A stretch of 39,361 nt of DNA from Promethearchaeota archaeon (GCA_019894855.1 JAGXNS010000013.1:1-39361), one strand, 5' to 3'; counted from the stretch's first letter, positions 16,587 to 24,936 are shown. Program-made: numbers and translations. The notes: a model not told the origin generated them from the sequence alone.

Positions 16587-16701
16587 TATCTTTAAATTCG
16601 CAGCATAATTCTTTCAATAAAAAAATAAATTGTATAATAACACTACATATAGTTCTACTTATCTTTAATGGATTATTATTCAAAAAAAAAATAAAAACTT
16701 C

Positions 16702-19056
16702 GTGGAAAATATGGAAAAAAAAGGCGCAAAAATCAAAATTGATAGTTATTCTGGTCCTTTCGGACAAATTAAAGGATTTGAACTCACCGCTGGCAATATT
16801 ATAAGCGAAGGAGATGAATCAGAATGGGAACCAATGGGACCCCATCCTAAACCTGAGATTCAGACGCTTCGCTCCTGGTTTTTTAAGCTCTTGGAACGAT
16901 ATAAACCATTTTATATGCCAATCTGCGACCTCTGTTGTTTATGTACTTATGGTAAATGTAACCTCTCAAAGGGTAGAAGGGGAGCATGCGGTATTAATTC
17001 TGAGACACAACAATCTAGAATTGTCGAAATTGCTTGTTGTGTGGGAGCAGCTTGTCATTCATCACATGGTGATCATTTACTCCACTGGCTAAAAGAGAAA
17101 TATGGAAACGTTCCTTTAAATATGGGAAATAACATCGCCGTTGAAATGCCAATGACTCGATTAATTGTTGGCATGAAACCTGAAAACCTCGATGATTTAG
17201 AAACTGCAATGAATTGGGTTCACTACACAATTACTCAGCTTTTATCTGCTGGTCATACTGGTCAAGAATCAAGCAATCTTGACTTTGAAGCAAAAAGCTT
17301 CTTAGCTGGGCTATGCGATACTGTTGGAATGGAAGTTTCTGATGTAGCGCAAATGGTAGCTTATGGAATGCCAATAGGTGATCCTGACGTTCCAATTGTT
17401 GAACTTGGCATGGGAACAATGGATACAGATAAAGCAACCATTCTTATGATTGGACACAATGTAGCTCCAGGAGTAGAATTAGTTGATTATATGCGAGAAA
17501 AAAATTACGATGAAATAATCGATGTAGGAGCAATTTGTTGTACTGCTCACGATTTAACTCGATATTACGAAGGTGCTAAAGTTATTGGTTCTTTTTCAAG
17601 ACAAATCCCTTACATTCGTTTAGGTTTTGCGGATGTTGTTATGGTTGATGAGCAATGTGTTAATTTAAGGACATTTGAGGAGGCTAAAGCTGTAGGAGCC
17701 CCCTATATTACAACTAACGCAAAAGTTATGGGGGGTTTAGTTGATAGAACTGACGATTCTGTATCAGAAATCATTGACGACTTAGTAAGTGGGCGAGAAC
17801 AAGGCGTATTAATATTAGATCCCATTAAAGCTGGGGTTGTAGCAGCTGAAACTGCGATCAAAATTAAACCACTAAGAAAAGGGAAAAGTGCTGTACCAGA
17901 TGATGCAGGTTGTCAATCCATGGCTATAAGATGCAACGGTTGTGGAAACTGCCAGAGAAATTGTCCAAACGATCTCCCTCTTGTAGAAGGAGTTAATCTT
18001 GCAAAAGATGGTAATTTTGCATTCTTAGGCGATCTATTCCATGAATGTCTCGGATGTGGAAGGTGCGAAGAGGATTGCATGCAAAATGTTTCTCCTCTTA
18101 CTTTGATAAACCATGGAGCAAGAGATTATATTAAAAACGAAAAATATAATTGTCGTTCTGGAAGAGGACCCATTCTCGACACGGAAATACGAAATGTTGG
18201 CGCTCCCATCGTTTTAGGCGAAATTCCAGGAATTGTTGCATTAATCGGTTGCAGTAACTATTCTCACGAAATTCAAGAATTACATACGATGGCGGAAGAA
18301 TTCTGTAAACGTAATTATATCGTTCTTGTAAGCGGTTGTGCTGCCATGGACATCGGTTTACTCAAGGATGAGGAAGGGAAAACCATTTATGACCGATATC
18401 CTGGAGATTTTGATAGAGGCTGTATCGTAAATGTTGGATCCTGTGTAGCTGATGCTCATATTGCAGGAGCAGCTTGTAAAGTTGCTAACATATTCGCTAG
18501 AAGACCTCTACGGGGCAATTATGAAGAAATTGCAGATTACATATTAAATCGTGTAGGGGCCGTTGGGGTTGCCTGGGGTGCTTATTCTCAGAAAGCAGCT
18601 AGTATTGCAAGCATGGCAAACGGATTGGGTATACCTGCAGTTATTGGACCACATGCAGCAGAATATAGAAGGCTTTACGTCGGTAGATCTGATGACGAAA
18701 ATACATGGAGAGTTTACAACGCTAGGGATGGAACTGAGGATCATTTGATTGGACCTGCACCTGAGCATCTTTTAACAACCGCAGAATCAATAGAACAAGC
18801 AATTTGCCTTGTAGCAAAATTAGTGATAAGACCTGCTGACAATAGCAAAGGCCGTATGATTAAATTATCTCATTGGATTGATTTGGAGCGAAAATACAAA
18901 GGAGTAGACTTTCCAAACGACCTGGAAAAGTTCATTCGGGTCGAAGCTGATATTCCAATCAATCTAAAAACAGAAATTCAAGAATATCTTAAAGAAAAAG
19001 ATTGGCAGCCTAAAGAAATAATCGATCCTACCCTTTTAAAGAGAATATGTCGATAA
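16702..19056 (+). CDS. cdhA: CO dehydrogenase/acetyl-CoA synthase alpha subunit
   Basis: CdhA interconverts CO and CO2 at a nickel-iron-sulfur C-cluster and feeds acetyl-CoA synthesis or cleavage in the archaeal ACDS complex. The 784-residue protein has the N-terminal cluster-binding cysteine block (CDLCCLCTYGKC, then GACGI), the CODH core (ACCVGAACHSSHGDH, DVGAICCTAHD), two ferredoxin-type 4Fe-4S motifs (CNGCGNCQRNCP and CLGCGRCEEDC), and late catalytic cysteines in LIGCSNYSHE, LVSGCAAMDIG and NVGSCVAD. Length agrees with the archaeal subunit. The start is GTG 16702 or ATG 16711. The other cdh genes (epsilon, beta, delta, gamma) are not adjacent, which is unusual. The next gene is a 69-residue His-motif protein. 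T-runs after the stop may end transcription. Confidence 0.97.
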   Translation: MENMEKKGAKIKIDSYSGPFGQIKGFELTAGNIISEGDESEWEPMGPHPKPEIQTLRSWFFKLLERYKPFYMPICDLCCLCTYGKCNLSKGRRGACGINSETQQSRIVEIACCVGAACHSSHGDHLLHWLKEKYGNVPLNMGNNIAVEMPMTRLIVGMKPENLDDLETAMNWVHYTITQLLSAGHTGQESSNLDFEAKSFLAGLCDTVGMEVSDVAQMVAYGMPIGDPDVPIVELGMGTMDTDKATILMIGHNVAPGVELVDYMREKNYDEIIDVGAICCTAHDLTRYYEGAKVIGSFSRQIPYIRLGFADVVMVDEQCVNLRTFEEAKAVGAPYITTNAKVMGGLVDRTDDSVSEIIDDLVSGREQGVLILDPIKAGVVAAETAIKIKPLRKGKSAVPDDAGCQSMAIRCNGCGNCQRNCPNDLPLVEGVNLAKDGNFAFLGDLFHECLGCGRCEEDCMQNVSPLTLINHGARDYIKNEKYNCRSGRGPILDTEIRNVGAPIVLGEIPGIVALIGCSNYSHEIQELHTMAEEFCKRNYIVLVSGCAAMDIGLLKDEEGKTIYDRYPGDFDRGCIVNVGSCVADAHIAGAACKVANIFARRPLRGNYEEIADYILNRVGAVGVAWGAYSQKAASIASMANGLGIPAVIGPHAAEYRRLYVGRSDDENTWRVYNARDGTEDHLIGPAPEHLLTTAESIEQAICLVAKLVIRPADNSKGRMIKLSHWIDLERKYKGVDFPNDLEKFIRVEADIPINLKTEIQEYLKEKDWQPKEIIDPTLLKRICR

Positions 19057-19065
19057 ATTAATTCA

Positions 19066-19084
19066 TTTTTTTTAATCTTTTTTT
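19066..19084 (+). terminator. T-run terminator after cdhA
   Basis: Two runs of seven to eight T residues separated by AATC begin ten bases after the cdhA stop codon. This is the kind of T-rich signal at which archaeal RNA polymerase terminates; some read-through into the small gene at 19153 is possible. Confidence 0.4.
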
Positions 19085-19152
19085 AAAATCGGAATAACAA
19101 CTATTATAATCACTTTTTTTTAATTTGCACAATTAACTAGAAGGACATTATT

Positions 19153-19362
19153 ATGGTAGATAAACAAATATTAAAACTTTCCAAATTATGCGAACATTGG
19201 GCGAATCACAACGATTCTCATAAAGATAGTTTCATAAAATGGAGAAATATTGCAAAAGAAAAAAATTTACTCACTGTCGCAGAAAAACTAGAAAAAGCAA
19301 TCGAGATGATGGATAAAAGTACCGAATTTTTACTTTCAGCAAGAAAAGATATTGAAATGTAA
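19153..19362 (+). CDS. Small helical protein with an HxxxHxxxH motif
   Basis: The 69-residue protein is predicted almost wholly helical. Its first helix carries C13, then H15, H19 and H23 at four-residue spacing (CEHWANHNDSH), so the side chains would line one face and could bind a metal. A second helix pair follows (FIKWRNIAKEKNLLTVAEKL and beyond). Short proteins and domains with an HW-HN-H pattern occur in many prokaryotes; I know of no established function. The ATG at 19153 is preceded by AGAAGGA, about 10 bases upstream. It starts 96 bases after cdhA on the same strand, with T-runs in between. A role with the nickel enzyme is possible but unproven. Confidence 0.65.
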   Translation: MVDKQILKLSKLCEHWANHNDSHKDSFIKWRNIAKEKNLLTVAEKLEKAIEMMDKSTEFLLSARKDIEM

Positions 19363-19394
19363 ATAGAAATATCAAAATTTAAGGTGCATATATT

Positions 19395-19934
19395 TTAAAG
19401 GGTATAACTTTTAGATATTTCATAGACTGTTCTATTCTTAAATGTATTATTGTCAATCATCAAGGTAAAATCATTAATATTAGATTTTTTAAATTTTAAT
19501 TTTTTTTTAAATTCCTCTAAACTCATTTCGTTTAGAATAGTTCTCTTAATCTCTTTGAAACCATCAAGATATAATAAATAAAATTTTTTAACTTTGCTAT
19601 GAGAAATAATTAAGTTTGCTAGATCTTTCATGTCTTCAAAATCGTCTTCTGGAATAAGATAATGGTGACCTTGATATAGAATTCCATCGTTATTCCCCTT
19701 AAATTCCTCAAACATTTTATAGATTGGTTGGCATATATGGCAATCCGCATAAATAGGCATCTTATCTCGATAGGTTAATTTATAGAATATATTATAGGGT
19801 GCCTTTTTCATGCTTTTCAATTTTTCTTTTATTAAATTTCTCACACTATCCTTATCAGTTTCTTTCCAAATTCCTTGGGCAAAAATAAGAACACAAAAAT
19901 GTTCATATGCTCCTGTATTTCTATGCTTCACCAT
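19395..19934 (-). CDS. Hypothetical protein with a CxxC motif
   Basis: I do not recognise this 179-residue protein. It begins with a mixed strand/helix segment (YEHFCVLIFAQGIW), followed by a basic helix, a CHIC motif in ADCHICQPIYKMFEEF (about 77-92), and a likely alpha/beta second half containing KKFYLLYLDGF. The CHIC pair might hold zinc or a disulfide, but there are not enough further ligands to define a zinc finger. There is no signal peptide and no membrane segment. Base usage is like that of its neighbours. It is convergent with the small His-motif gene (32 bases) and stands alone, 128 bases downstream of the Arf-like fusion gene on the same strand. ATG start at 19934. Confidence 0.55.
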   Translation of the reverse strand: MVKHRNTGAYEHFCVLIFAQGIWKETDKDSVRNLIKEKLKSMKKAPYNIFYKLTYRDKMPIYADCHICQPIYKMFEEFKGNNDGILYQGHHYLIPEDDFEDMKDLANLIISHSKVKKFYLLYLDGFKEIKRTILNEMSLEEFKKKLKFKKSNINDFTLMIDNNTFKNRTVYEISKSYTL

Positions 19935-20062
19935 GATGCGATTTTTCTTTTTTACATTTTCAATGCTTTTATTCTCGATTTAGTAAATACGACATTTTAA
20001 TTTTAGTAAAAGAAGATTTGAGCGAATAATGATTAAATTATAACTTACAAATAAATGATTGA

Positions 20063-21271
20063 TTAAAGAAATAAATTAATCAAAGGTAGCAGTTGTTGTT
20101 TAAAGTAATCGATTTTCTCCTTCAGTAGATCGAAATTTTCACTAAGGATCCATAAATATACAGGTATTTTTAGCTCAGAATATTCAAAAAGTTTTTCTCC
20201 TCGAATAGCAAATCTATTTAAGGGAAAATCAAGAGTGATAGAAGGTTCTCTAGTTAATCCTATCGAGCTATGAAAGTTCGAAAGCGTTTGCATAATTAAT
20301 GCTGTATTATTTAGTAAAGCCTCATCAACATCCGAGCTCGTGAAGCTTCCAAAGATTAAACCGTCCATTGAAATTAAGGTCGAAGCCTTACCTTCAATAG
20401 TATTAGTAAAATCCTCTAAGATGTTCTCAATTATTTCTGAAGTTTCAGAAACTAATTTTAAAGCTTCGCTGAACATTTGCATAATGGTTTCTTTTTGATA
20501 AATAGTCGTATCAGAATAACTGATTAATATATTTTCATATTCGCCTACTATGTTATTGAATTTATTCTTTATAGCAGATACATTATTTTGCCATTCGAGA
20601 GATGTACGAATATCTTTATCGCTTTTTGAGAGAACTACATGGATTGGAGGGAATTCATTTAATTCTACCAATGCTTTTAAAACTTGACGGAAGTAATTTG
20701 CAGTTTCAGCAAATCTATCATTATCTTGTGTATCAATAACGTAAAGTACCAAATCGGCTTCAGTAAAGAATAATTCAGGTCTATTAAAATAAAGTTTTTC
20801 TCGATATTGGACCTGACCGCCTAAATCCCACGAAAGTATTGGATATCCAAAAAAGTCCAGTTTTTCGCGTTTAACGCCCCTTGTGGGAAGAAGAGACTTA
20901 ATAATTGAAAATTTATCTTGAAGAACTGCTAAAATGCTACTTTTCCCCCCATTATCCAATCCTATCATTAAAATTTTCTTATGCGTTTTAGTTTTCTCTC
21001 TGATTGCTTTTTCAAGTACTTGTGCGATTTTTACCCATTTGTGAAGGATTTTAGGAGGAATTTCTTCAATAGTTGGAAGACTCTCGATCGATAATTTCGC
21101 TAGATCATCAATATTTTTTATATTATTTTCTACTAATTTGTCTGAGGAAATTTGATCAATTCCTATTAATGAATCTGGTTTGAATTTTAACGCTTCATCT
21201 AATTCGTTGATTATTACAGACCTTTTAAAAAAGTCTTTAATTACAACGCTTTTTGTCTCCTCTTCAGACAT
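20063..21271 (-). CDS. Arf-like GTPase fused to N-terminal helix-hairpin-helix and C-terminal roadblock/longin-like domains
   Basis: The central part (about 97-275) is an Arf/SAR-type GTPase. G1 is GLDNGGKSS (104-112), matching Arf GLDNAGKTT. T130 fits switch I. G3 is WDLGGQ (148-153), and VLYVIDTQDNDRF follows. G4 is SKSD (215-218) in place of NKxD. Residues about 33-90 (DSLIGIDQISSDKLVENNIKNIDDLAKL) resemble the helix-hairpin-helix N-terminus of RadA-like proteins. The C-terminus (about 280-402) contains LISMDGLIFGSFTSSD and PLNRFAIRGEKL, consistent with a roadblock or longin-type domain. So one polypeptide seems to join a helical module, an Arf-type switch and a profilin-like module. The usual Arf N-terminal myristoylation glycine is absent. 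It is divergent from the VWA zinc-finger gene. ATG start at 21271. Function unknown; GTPase fold very sure. Confidence 0.85.
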   Translation of the reverse strand: MSEEETKSVVIKDFFKRSVIINELDEALKFKPDSLIGIDQISSDKLVENNIKNIDDLAKLSIESLPTIEEIPPKILHKWVKIAQVLEKAIREKTKTHKKILMIGLDNGGKSSILAVLQDKFSIIKSLLPTRGVKREKLDFFGYPILSWDLGGQVQYREKLYFNRPELFFTEADLVLYVIDTQDNDRFAETANYFRQVLKALVELNEFPPIHVVLSKSDKDIRTSLEWQNNVSAIKNKFNNIVGEYENILISYSDTTIYQKETIMQMFSEALKLVSETSEIIENILEDFTNTIEGKASTLISMDGLIFGSFTSSDVDEALLNNTALIMQTLSNFHSSIGLTREPSITLDFPLNRFAIRGEKLFEYSELKIPVYLWILSENFDLLKEKIDYFKQQLLPLINLFL

Positions 21272-21379
21272 AATACATCGGATTTAAAATCAATTTTACT
21301 TTAATTTATAGTGTAACTTAATTTTATAGTAAAATATCTAATTAATAAAATTTTAGTTTTGTGTAAAAACATAATTATT

Positions 21380-21407
21380 TATTTAAAAATTAGTATTTAA
21401 AAATTAG
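21380..21407. repeat. Two tandem copies of a 14-base repeat in a divergent promoter region
   Basis: TATTTAAAAATTAG occurs twice head to tail (21380-21393 and 21394-21407) between the divergent Arf-like and VWA zinc-finger genes. Each copy contains a TATA-like element, so this may be a duplicated promoter or regulator site. Confidence 0.45.
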
Positions 21408-21468
21408 TAAATAAATACGGGCTTATGTAGAAGCTTAATTCATACATATCGAAAAAAAACACGTTAAA

Positions 21469-22662
21469 ATGTCAGAACGGCACCCGGAAAACATAGTTGT
21501 TTGCATCGATACTTCAAGATCAATGTATCGAACAGATTATGCCCCAAACCGATTAGTATGTAGTATAGATGCTTTGAAAAAATTAATTAGTGAGAGAATT
21601 GCTCAAGATTCCTCAAGCGCGTTTGCAATTGTAAATTTTTCGAATAAACCAAAAAAAATAATTGATTTTACAAACGAAAAAAATAAACTTTTTGAAGTAT
21701 TAGATGATTTAGAAGTTTCTGGAAAATCTGCTTTGGGAGAAGCCTTAGGTCTTTCTATTAAATTAATCATTTCTGAATTACGAAAGATTTCCGCTAAAAT
21801 ACCTCGAATCCTTGTTATTTCGGATGGCAATATTACTACGACCTCTATTGATCCATTGAAAATGGCACGTTTAGCTCAAGGATTAAACGTAAAAATAGAT
21901 ACTTTTCGATTGGGTGAACTCTCTCCGCTCAATATCTTAAAAAGGATGAGCGACCTCACAGGGGGAATCTATTATTACAATAATGACGCTCAATCTTTAC
22001 TACAAGCAGCTCATGACTTAGCAGGATCTAATATTAAAACTTATGGCGATGGGACAACATCAATTATTGAAAATCCCGCTTTTCTTAGAAAAATAGCAGC
22101 AGATCTTTTAAGAGTCCAAGATCTGACAAAAGATCAAGAACAACGGTTATTACAGATAAGAGGCTTGGTAGATTATAAAAAGTGTTCGATCTGCTTTTCA
22201 GATTTAAATCCCTATACCAAAAGTTCCTTTTATGTTAGCGGTCGTTATTGCCCTAATTGTCAAGCACCATATCACATTCATTGTTTATCAGCTTGGGCTA
22301 ATTCCCAAAAAGACAGAATAATGAAACAAGCGGGAACAGTTCGATGCCCCCATTGCTTCTATTTATTAAAAATTCCAACTGAAGTGTCTCAAGTCCAAAA
22401 GCTCACATCTCTTGTCAAACCAAGAATAAAATCTAAAAAAGAGCCCAAACCACCCGAACTTTCTCATGTAGATTTAATCAAATTTAGCGATTTAGAATCG
22501 GATGATGTGTTTAGCTCGTGCCCGGTGTGTAATTTTATATTTGAAGAAGGGCAAAATATCTTAAGGTGCAATAATTGTAAAACCCTCTACCATGAGCACT
22601 GTTTTAAAGATTTAATCGATAGTCGCTGTAAAAACTGTGGAGTAAAATTGCATCAATTTTAA
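21469..22662 (+). CDS. VWA-domain protein with two C4HC3 zinc fingers (p44/Ssl1-like architecture)
   Basis: The 397-residue protein starts with a von Willebrand A domain (about 7-186). Its metal site DxSxS reads DTSRS (14-18), with S86/S87 in GKSALG and D119 in ISDG. The stretch D23-YAPNRL-29 matches the corresponding position in TFIIH p44/Ssl1 (DLKPNRL) and, less well, Rpn10 (DFLPTRL). A helical linker precedes finger 1 (C239, C242, C261, C264, H269, C272, C293, C296) and finger 2 (C351, C354, C367, C370, H375, C378, C387, C390), each C4HC3 like RING-CH or PHD fingers. p44 also has VWA then two zinc modules. Function could be in transcription/repair, a ubiquitin-type system or scaffolding. 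ATG start at 21469, divergent from the Arf-like gene. Confidence 0.85.
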   Translation: MSERHPENIVVCIDTSRSMYRTDYAPNRLVCSIDALKKLISERIAQDSSSAFAIVNFSNKPKKIIDFTNEKNKLFEVLDDLEVSGKSALGEALGLSIKLIISELRKISAKIPRILVISDGNITTTSIDPLKMARLAQGLNVKIDTFRLGELSPLNILKRMSDLTGGIYYYNNDAQSLLQAAHDLAGSNIKTYGDGTTSIIENPAFLRKIAADLLRVQDLTKDQEQRLLQIRGLVDYKKCSICFSDLNPYTKSSFYVSGRYCPNCQAPYHIHCLSAWANSQKDRIMKQAGTVRCPHCFYLLKIPTEVSQVQKLTSLVKPRIKSKKEPKPPELSHVDLIKFSDLESDDVFSSCPVCNFIFEEGQNILRCNNCKTLYHEHCFKDLIDSRCKNCGVKLHQF

Positions 22663-22760
22663 GGTCAAAAATATTATTATATCTACTCAATTAAATAAGA
22701 TAAAATATAACTGGCGCAAAATATAATTTCTTTAATACGTATTTAGGCTTTGAAACGACT

Positions 22761-23642
22761 ATGAATGAGGACTATTATTTATATGGCAATGTTAAGTTAG
22801 GATATGGAAATTTTAGAATAAATCCAATTTTAATTGGCACGATGTTCTATCAAGGTCAAACATTGGTGGATAGAAAAAATGACCTCCAATTTGATGAATC
22901 TAAAGCAAGAAAAAGAATTGATGCTCAAAAGAGTCTAGCTTCTCAATATAAACTCTCAGATTTAATCGAAATCTCTGCTACAACACCTAAAGCAATGGTG
23001 AAATATTTAGATTTTTATTTGGACTATTATAGCCCTCCGTTCGTTTTAGGTGGTAGTTTTGATGCAAGAATTGCTGGAATTGAACATTTAAACGAACGAG
23101 GGATAAAACCGGAAGATTATATTTATAATTCCATATCAAATCTCAAAAATACAAAAGAAATTGAGTTAATCCAAAAATATCGAATAAAATCTGCCGTAGT
23201 TTTAATACTTGGTCCTACTAACATGCGATCGAGTCAGAGATACGCTTATATTACAGAGAATAACCAACCAGGAGATGTTAATATAATAGATGGATTAAAA
23301 AAAATTGGGGTTGAAAAGATATGGATTGATGGAGGAGTAATTGATATTGAAAGTTTCTCACACATCCTTGAAACTCAACAAATTATCAGTAGCGCTCTAA
23401 AACTTCCCGTAGGTACAGCACCAACTCTTTTTCTCTTTCTTCTTTCAACGCCAAGATTAAACAAAAAATTTCACACAAAGGCTCGAAAAGCGAGTGTAAT
23501 GTTTATTACTTCCTGGTATTCTAATTTTATTTTTTATGGAGCAATTGAAGACGCAAGAGAATGCTTTGCGTCTGTCTATCAAGCCACTGAGCTTAAAAAA
23601 GTAATGAAAAAAGAGAATATACGACTCTTTGACAATTTGTAG
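22761..23642 (+). CDS. MtrH-like methyltransferase (tetrahydromethanopterin S-methyltransferase subunit H family)
   Basis: MtrH moves the methyl group of methyl-tetrahydromethanopterin (or tetrahydrofolate) to a corrinoid protein. This 293-residue TIM-barrel protein follows the family: an early segment INPILIGTMFYQGQTLVD, ISATTPKAMVKYLDFYLDY, then ARIAGIEHLNERG, DYIYNSI and AVVLILGPTNMR. The C-terminal part has LPVGTAPTLF and a TSWYSNFIFYGAIEDAREC segment. No mtrA-G genes and no corrinoid protein are in the window, so it is probably one of the stand-alone MtrH-like methyltransferases used for methylated compounds or C1 transfer rather than part of the membrane Mtr complex. ATG start at 22761; the preceding gene is 98 bases upstream. 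A hairpin with T-run follows the stop. Confidence 0.85.
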   Translation: MNEDYYLYGNVKLGYGNFRINPILIGTMFYQGQTLVDRKNDLQFDESKARKRIDAQKSLASQYKLSDLIEISATTPKAMVKYLDFYLDYYSPPFVLGGSFDARIAGIEHLNERGIKPEDYIYNSISNLKNTKEIELIQKYRIKSAVVLILGPTNMRSSQRYAYITENNQPGDVNIIDGLKKIGVEKIWIDGGVIDIESFSHILETQQIISSALKLPVGTAPTLFLFLLSTPRLNKKFHTKARKASVMFITSWYSNFIFYGAIEDARECFASVYQATELKKVMKKENIRLFDNL

Positions 23643-23648
23643 AATATG

Positions 23649-23666
23649 AATAGAATTCTATTTTTT
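23649..23666 (+). terminator. Hairpin plus T-run after the MtrH-like gene
   Basis: Five-base arms AATAG and CTATT enclose an AATT loop, with the T-run continuing to 23666. It begins seven bases after the stop codon and has the same layout as the element at 700-722. Confidence 0.4.
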
Positions 23667-23790
23667 AGTATCAAAATTTAAATAAGTTTAATTTCATTCA
23701 ATAACTAAAGAACTATCGCATTTGGATTATTTAACAGACTTATAAATTTAATCGATACTGATTTATCTAAATATCTTAGGGAATTTAATT

Positions 23791-24936
23791 ATGTATAACA
23801 ACGACGAAAATGAAGAAAAGGAAGCTGAAGCGATCATGTTAATTGACTCTGCTGAAAATTTAGCTGACAAAGGGCGGGGAGATGAATCAATTGAAGAATA
23901 CGAGAAAGCAGCTCAGATTTACCTTGATTTTGGAAGTTATCTTAAGTTAGATGAAATCTATATTAGAATAACTCAAATTATATCACAGTTTAAAAGCAAC
24001 ATTCAAGCAACTTATCGCTTAAAATCAATTATTCGAAAAACTGAAGAATTAAAGCTATATGAGATATCGGCAAAATTATTAATTCAGCTAGGTAATATTT
24101 CGTTTCGAATGAAAGACTGGGAAACAGCTGGTGAAAGTTGGAATACTGCATCAAATTATTTACATGAATCAGATCCAGAAGAATATTCTAGTTTGGCTTC
24201 AATTCTTCTTTTAGAGGCTGGGCAGTCGTTTGAAAGATCTCATATTACAAAAGATAAAGGAAAGCGGTTAATATTAAAAGCTGTAATGAAAATCAATAAA
24301 TTTGACGATCTCTATCAAGAAGAAGAAAAACGAGCTCGAACCTTAATAATAAATAAGGAATTTGAAGCTGCGGCCGATAAGTTATATACCATTTCTACTT
24401 ATTTTAAAAAATCGTTAGCCAACCTCGACGAATTGCTACAAAATGCTGAATCTAAAGATACTACGCTTAACACTAAAGCAAGGTTCATCCATTTTGTTGC
24501 TGAATACCAAACGGTTTCAGCAATCTGCTTAATTGCCACAAAAAAGGCTGATTCTAAGGAAAGAGTAGAAAAACTTGGGAACGATTCAATTAAACTTTTT
24601 AAAGAGTCAATTTTACTACTCAAGGATTATCTGTTTAAAATTAAAAAAGATTTTGACAGAGAAATCATACTAAGGGTCACATTTGATACGATGTTGCTCG
24701 CTATTATTCAAAGGATATTAGGAAGCAAGGAAATAAAATGTAGAGATTATTTATTGAATGGAATTGAAGCAAATAAAGCTCTAACAAAAACGCTTAAAAA
24801 AAGTCCTTACTATAAAATTGTTGAAAAAATAGAAATTGCAGGATTGAAAGATGCTTTAAACGACCTACTATTGGTTAATTTAGGACATTTTGAAAAAATT
24901 AAGAACGTGTTGATTTCGAACTTCCAGCAGAATTAA
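23791..24936 (+). CDS. SNAP/TPR-like helical repeat protein
   Basis: The 381-residue protein is all helical, with TPR-like units. One is DSAENLADKGRGDESIEEYEKAAQIYLDFGSYLKL (about 18-52). Later pairs fit the same pattern (AKLLIQLGNISFRMKDWETAGESWNTAS; EFEAAADKLYTISTYFKKSL). The order of helices and the Ala/Gly spacing are reminiscent of alpha/gamma-SNAP, which in eukaryotes links SNARE complexes to NSF. Other TPR families look similar, so SNAP homology is tentative. No NSF-like AAA protein or SNARE is in the window. No signal peptide or membrane segment, so a cytoplasmic adaptor is likely. ATG start at 23791, preceded by TTAGGGA about 8 bases upstream. It is convergent with a winged-helix regulator gene (38 bases). 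Confidence 0.7.
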   Translation: MYNNDENEEKEAEAIMLIDSAENLADKGRGDESIEEYEKAAQIYLDFGSYLKLDEIYIRITQIISQFKSNIQATYRLKSIIRKTEELKLYEISAKLLIQLGNISFRMKDWETAGESWNTASNYLHESDPEEYSSLASILLLEAGQSFERSHITKDKGKRLILKAVMKINKFDDLYQEEEKRARTLIINKEFEAAADKLYTISTYFKKSLANLDELLQNAESKDTTLNTKARFIHFVAEYQTVSAICLIATKKADSKERVEKLGNDSIKLFKESILLLKDYLFKIKKDFDREIILRVTFDTMLLAIIQRILGSKEIKCRDYLLNGIEANKALTKTLKKSPYYKIVEKIEIAGLKDALNDLLLVNLGHFEKIKNVLISNFQQN

